Shown one piece after another: positions 61,948-64,000 of a DNA stretch of 64,000 nt. The notes below the pieces were generated by a model that was given only the letters and a program-made list of their open reading frames with translations, did no database searches and was not told the origin of the DNA. Positions within the stretch are counted from its first letter, which is position 1. Every line of letters starts with the position of its first letter. The position numbers and the translations under genes are program-made. Source of the stretch: Halorubrum cibi (lineage in GTDB: Archaea; Halobacteriota; Halobacteria; Halobacteriales; Haloferacaceae); assembly GCF_900182635.1 (NCBI RefSeq), contig NZ_FXTD01000003.1:124001-188000 (forward strand), in the 5' to 3' direction.

Positions 61948-62330
61948 GTCATAGCGCTTGGACCGGGATCACTTTACTTTATCTCCCGTACGCACCCGAT
62001 CATAACTATCAGGGATATTCATTGGATCTTGTTGGATCGCTAACCCACAAATTTATATATGGTTCTTTTTTATACGGGGCAACTTGCGGATTTTAACGGG
62101 AAGATTATTATGGTAGTACATTATGTTCACGAATGGCGTGGTAGCTTTCGTGAAGATATGCCGTGGCGGCGACGACGGCGACCCCGCGTCCCCGATGTTC
62201 GGGCCGGCGTGAGGCCCGAATCGACGTTTCGGGGCGGGGTGTGTGACGGGTTCGGTCCCGGATTCGGCCGGGACACGGACGGTGGCGTCGTCGTTTCGGC
62301 CGGGCCAGCGCCGCAGGAGGGATCCAGAAC
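61948..62330 (+). promoter_or_regulatory. Divergent glpA-glpK control region
   Basis: This 383-base gap separates the glpABC and glpK transcripts. The minus-strand promoter lies near 61966-61981. For glpK, a strong TATA-like run (AAATTTATATATGG, 62049-62062) implies a leader of about 250 bases, within an AT-rich island at 62040-62140. A Shine-Dalgarno-like GGAGGG (62317-62322) precedes the glpK ATG by about nine bases, so glpK is translated from a leadered mRNA, unlike most genes here. A frame at 62059-62334 also ends over the glpK ATG, but I do not treat it as a gene. Confidence 0.65.
62198..62220 (+). promoter_or_regulatory. 8-bp hairpin in the glpK leader
   Basis: TTCGGGCC (62198-62205) pairs exactly with GGCCCGAA (62213-62220) around a seven-base loop. 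Flanking CCCCGA (near 62190) and TCGGGG (near 62228) could lengthen the structure imperfectly. It lies about 110 bases before the glpK start, in the long leader. Confidence 0.45.
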
Positions 62331-63872
62331 ATGACACAGTACGTCGGTGCGATAGACCAAGGGACGACCGGAACCCGCTTCATGGTGTTCGACCACGGCG
62401 GGCAGGTCGTCGCGAACGCTTACGAACAACACGAACAGATCTACCCCAATCCGGGCTGGGTCGAACACGACCCGATAGAGATCTGGGAGAACACTCAACA
62501 GGTCGTCCTCGACGGGCTCGCTGACGCCGGATTGGAGGCGAACCAGCTCGACGCGATCGGGATCACGAATCAGCGCGAGACCACGATCGTGTGGGATCGC
62601 GAGACCGGCCGGCCGGTCCACAACGCGTTGGTCTGGCAGGACCGCCGGACGACCGACCGGGTCGAGGAGCTTCAGGAGGCGGAGATGGTCGAGGAGATCC
62701 GCGAGAAGACCGGCCTCGAGGCCGACGCGTACTTCTCGGCGACCAAGACCGAGTGGATCCTCGACAACGCCGAGCCGCTCAAGATGCAGAGTTCCCGCGG
62801 CGGCGACCTCCGAGACCGCGCCCGCGAGGGCGAGCTCGTCATGGGCACGATCGACTCGTGGCTCATCTACAACCTCACGGGTAACCACATCACGGACGTG
62901 ACGAACGCGTCCCGGACGATGCTGTACAACATCCGGGAGCTGGAGTGGGACGACGAGCTGCTCGAGGAGTTCGGCGTGCCGAAGGAGATGGTACCGGAGG
63001 TACGACCCTCCTCCGACGAGGAGTACTACGGCCACACGGACGCTGACGGCTTCCTCGGCGAGGAGATCCCGGTCGCGGGCGCGCTCGGCGACCAGCAGGC
63101 CGCGCTGTTCGGACAGACCTGCTTCGACGAGGGCGACGCGAAGAACACCTACGGCACCGGCTCCTTCTACCTGATGAACACGGGCACCGAGGCCGTCGAG
63201 TCCGATCACGGACTCCTGACGACCATCGGCTTCCAGATGTCCGGCGAGCCCGTCCAGTACGCGCTGGAAGGCTCGATCTTCATCACCGGCGCGGCGATCG
63301 AGTGGCTCGAGGACGTCGACCTGATCAACAACGCGGCCCAGACCGCCGAACTCGCGCGGTCGGTCGAATCGACCGACGGCGTCTACATGGTCCCGGCGTT
63401 CACGGGCCTCGGCGCGCCCCACTGGGACGGCCGCGCCCGCGGCACCATCGTCGGGATGACCCGCGGCACGAGCAAGGAGCACATCGTGCGGGCGACGCTC
63501 GAGTCGATCGCCTACCAGACGCGCGACGTGGCGGAGGCGATGGAGGCCGACTCCGGCGTGGAGACGACGAGCCTCCGCGTCGACGGCGGCGCGGTGAAGA
63601 ACAACTTCCTCTGTCAGCTCCAGTCCGACATCATCCAGACGGAGATCGCGCGACCGGAGGTGGACGAGACGACCGCGCTCGGCTCCGCGTACGCCGCCGG
63701 GCTCGCGGTCGGCTACTGGGACACCGTCGACGAGCTGCGCGACAACTGGCAGGTCGACCGCGAGTTCACGCCCGAGAAGGAGCAGGCGGAGGTCGACAAG
63801 CTGTACGACCGCTGGGGCGACGCGGTCGAGAAGTCCCTCGACTGGGCGAGAGACGACGAGGGGGACGAGTAG
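62331..63872 (+). CDS. glpK: Glycerol kinase
   Basis: A 513-residue FGGY kinase that phosphorylates glycerol to glycerol-3-phosphate, the first step of glycerol use, and feeds GlpABC next door. Visible motifs are the ATP loop AIDQGTTGTRFMVFD, the glycerol-binding NQRETTIVWDRETGRPVHNALVWQDRRT, GALGDQQAALFGQTCFDEGDAKNTYGTG and LRVDGGAVKNNFLCQLQSDI. A downstream membrane gene begins on the next base. The length is normal. Confidence 0.96.
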   Translation: MTQYVGAIDQGTTGTRFMVFDHGGQVVANAYEQHEQIYPNPGWVEHDPIEIWENTQQVVLDGLADAGLEANQLDAIGITNQRETTIVWDRETGRPVHNALVWQDRRTTDRVEELQEAEMVEEIREKTGLEADAYFSATKTEWILDNAEPLKMQSSRGGDLRDRAREGELVMGTIDSWLIYNLTGNHITDVTNASRTMLYNIRELEWDDELLEEFGVPKEMVPEVRPSSDEEYYGHTDADGFLGEEIPVAGALGDQQAALFGQTCFDEGDAKNTYGTGSFYLMNTGTEAVESDHGLLTTIGFQMSGEPVQYALEGSIFITGAAIEWLEDVDLINNAAQTAELARSVESTDGVYMVPAFTGLGAPHWDGRARGTIVGMTRGTSKEHIVRATLESIAYQTRDVAEAMEADSGVETTSLRVDGGAVKNNFLCQLQSDIIQTEIARPEVDETTALGSAYAAGLAVGYWDTVDELRDNWQVDREFTPEKEQAEVDKLYDRWGDAVEKSLDWARDDEGDE

Positions 63873-64000
63873 ATGAACTCCGCAGTCGCGACGGGAGTCC
63901 TCGCGCAGGCCAGCGGCTGGAACGCGGGCTCCGTCGACGCGGTGCTCGAGATCTTACTCGATCCGACCATCTGGCTCGGCGCGGCCGCAGGCGGCGCGTT
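63873..64000 (+). CDS. 5' end of a membrane gene, probably a glycerol facilitator-like protein
   Basis: Only about 42 codons are present; the gene continues past the window. It starts directly after the glpK stop (MNSAVATGVLAQASGWNAG), and the visible end (ILLDPTIWLGAAAGG) begins a hydrophobic helix. In other haloarchaea a putative glycerol transporter gene follows glpK, so that role is likely by position. The sequence seen here is too short to confirm it. Confidence 0.55.
   Translation, partial: MNSAVATGVLAQASGWNAGSVDAVLEILLDPTIWLGAAAGGA

Noticed and set aside
62059-62334. A 91-codon frame before glpK that overlaps the glpK ATG
   Set aside because: Its start lies inside the TATA-like run, so it would not be on the mRNA. 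The composition after codon 25 is Arg/Gly-rich and unlike real genes here.
1-64000. tRNA, rRNA, transposase or integrase genes
   Set aside because: I looked in the gaps and found no cloverleaf-like T-loop sequence, no rRNA blocks and no transposase motifs; a tRNAscan or covariance search would settle the RNA question.

Overview
This window is a chromosomal segment of an extremely halophilic archaeon (class Halobacteria). The GC content is high, the proteins are strongly acidic, and many operons are linked by ATGA or TGATG start-stop overlaps. TATA-like boxes often lie about 25-30 bases before a start codon, which suggests leaderless mRNAs. Archaeal-type genes are present (type II methionine aminopeptidase, SBDS, a DUF555 protein, GlpABC). 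Gene content and sequence style suggest Halorubrum or a close relative; this is an inference, since no rRNA is present. I saw no tRNA or rRNA gene, insertion sequence, prophage or CRISPR array, so the window looks like stable core chromosome with a few accessory genes.

Layout. 1-7,740: M20 peptidase, ATP-NAD-kinase-like protein, methionine aminopeptidase, a menaquinone pair (menA-menC) and small hypotheticals. 7.8-21.4 kb: a Dna2-type nuclease-helicase, three PLP/amidohydrolase-type metabolic genes, a YqcI-family protein, lipoyl synthase, gamma-glutamyltransferase, a DMT transporter, a peroxiredoxin and a 7TM-PAS sensor kinase. 21.7-30.1 kb: the branched-chain amino acid operon leuA-ilvB-ilvN-ilvC-leuC-leuD-leuB, in which nearly every junction is a start-stop overlap. 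30.2-41.1 kb: DUF555, an HTH-CBS regulator behind a perfect palindrome, a siroheme nitrite/sulfite reductase, purM, an M50 protease, a TraB protein, a membrane-tethered HTH protein, a thioesterase and other single genes. 41.2-46.0 kb: a complete carbohydrate-type (CUT1) ABC importer. 46.6-49.6 kb: a zinc/manganese-type ABC importer (znuABC-like). 49.7-57.1 kb: a hydrolase, a YbaK-type deacylase, SBDS, a CRTAC1-type repeat protein, a secreted protein with a huge Asp/Gly tail, and a DICT-domain protein. 57.2-64.0 kb: glycerol catabolism, with glpABC on the minus strand diverging from glpK and a truncated membrane gene on the plus strand.

How it works together. The leu/ilv operon makes leucine and supplies the shared valine/isoleucine steps. 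The glp locus phosphorylates glycerol and oxidises glycerol-3-phosphate into the quinone pool, and menA/menC belong to the pathway that makes that quinone. The two ABC importers are self-contained operons, each preceded by an AT-rich promoter.

The points most worth checking are: (1) leuA carries an apparent one-base frameshift near its N-terminus; (2) the leuA-ilvB and ilvC-leuC junctions hold small ORFs coupled at both ends, and the ilvB leader contains a clean hairpin; (3) a perfect 10-bp palindrome sits directly before the HTH-CBS gene; (4) a secreted protein ends in about 177 residues of Asp/Gly/Ala/Ser repeats; (5) four unrelated short tandem repeats lie between genes. I found no clear new multi-gene system.
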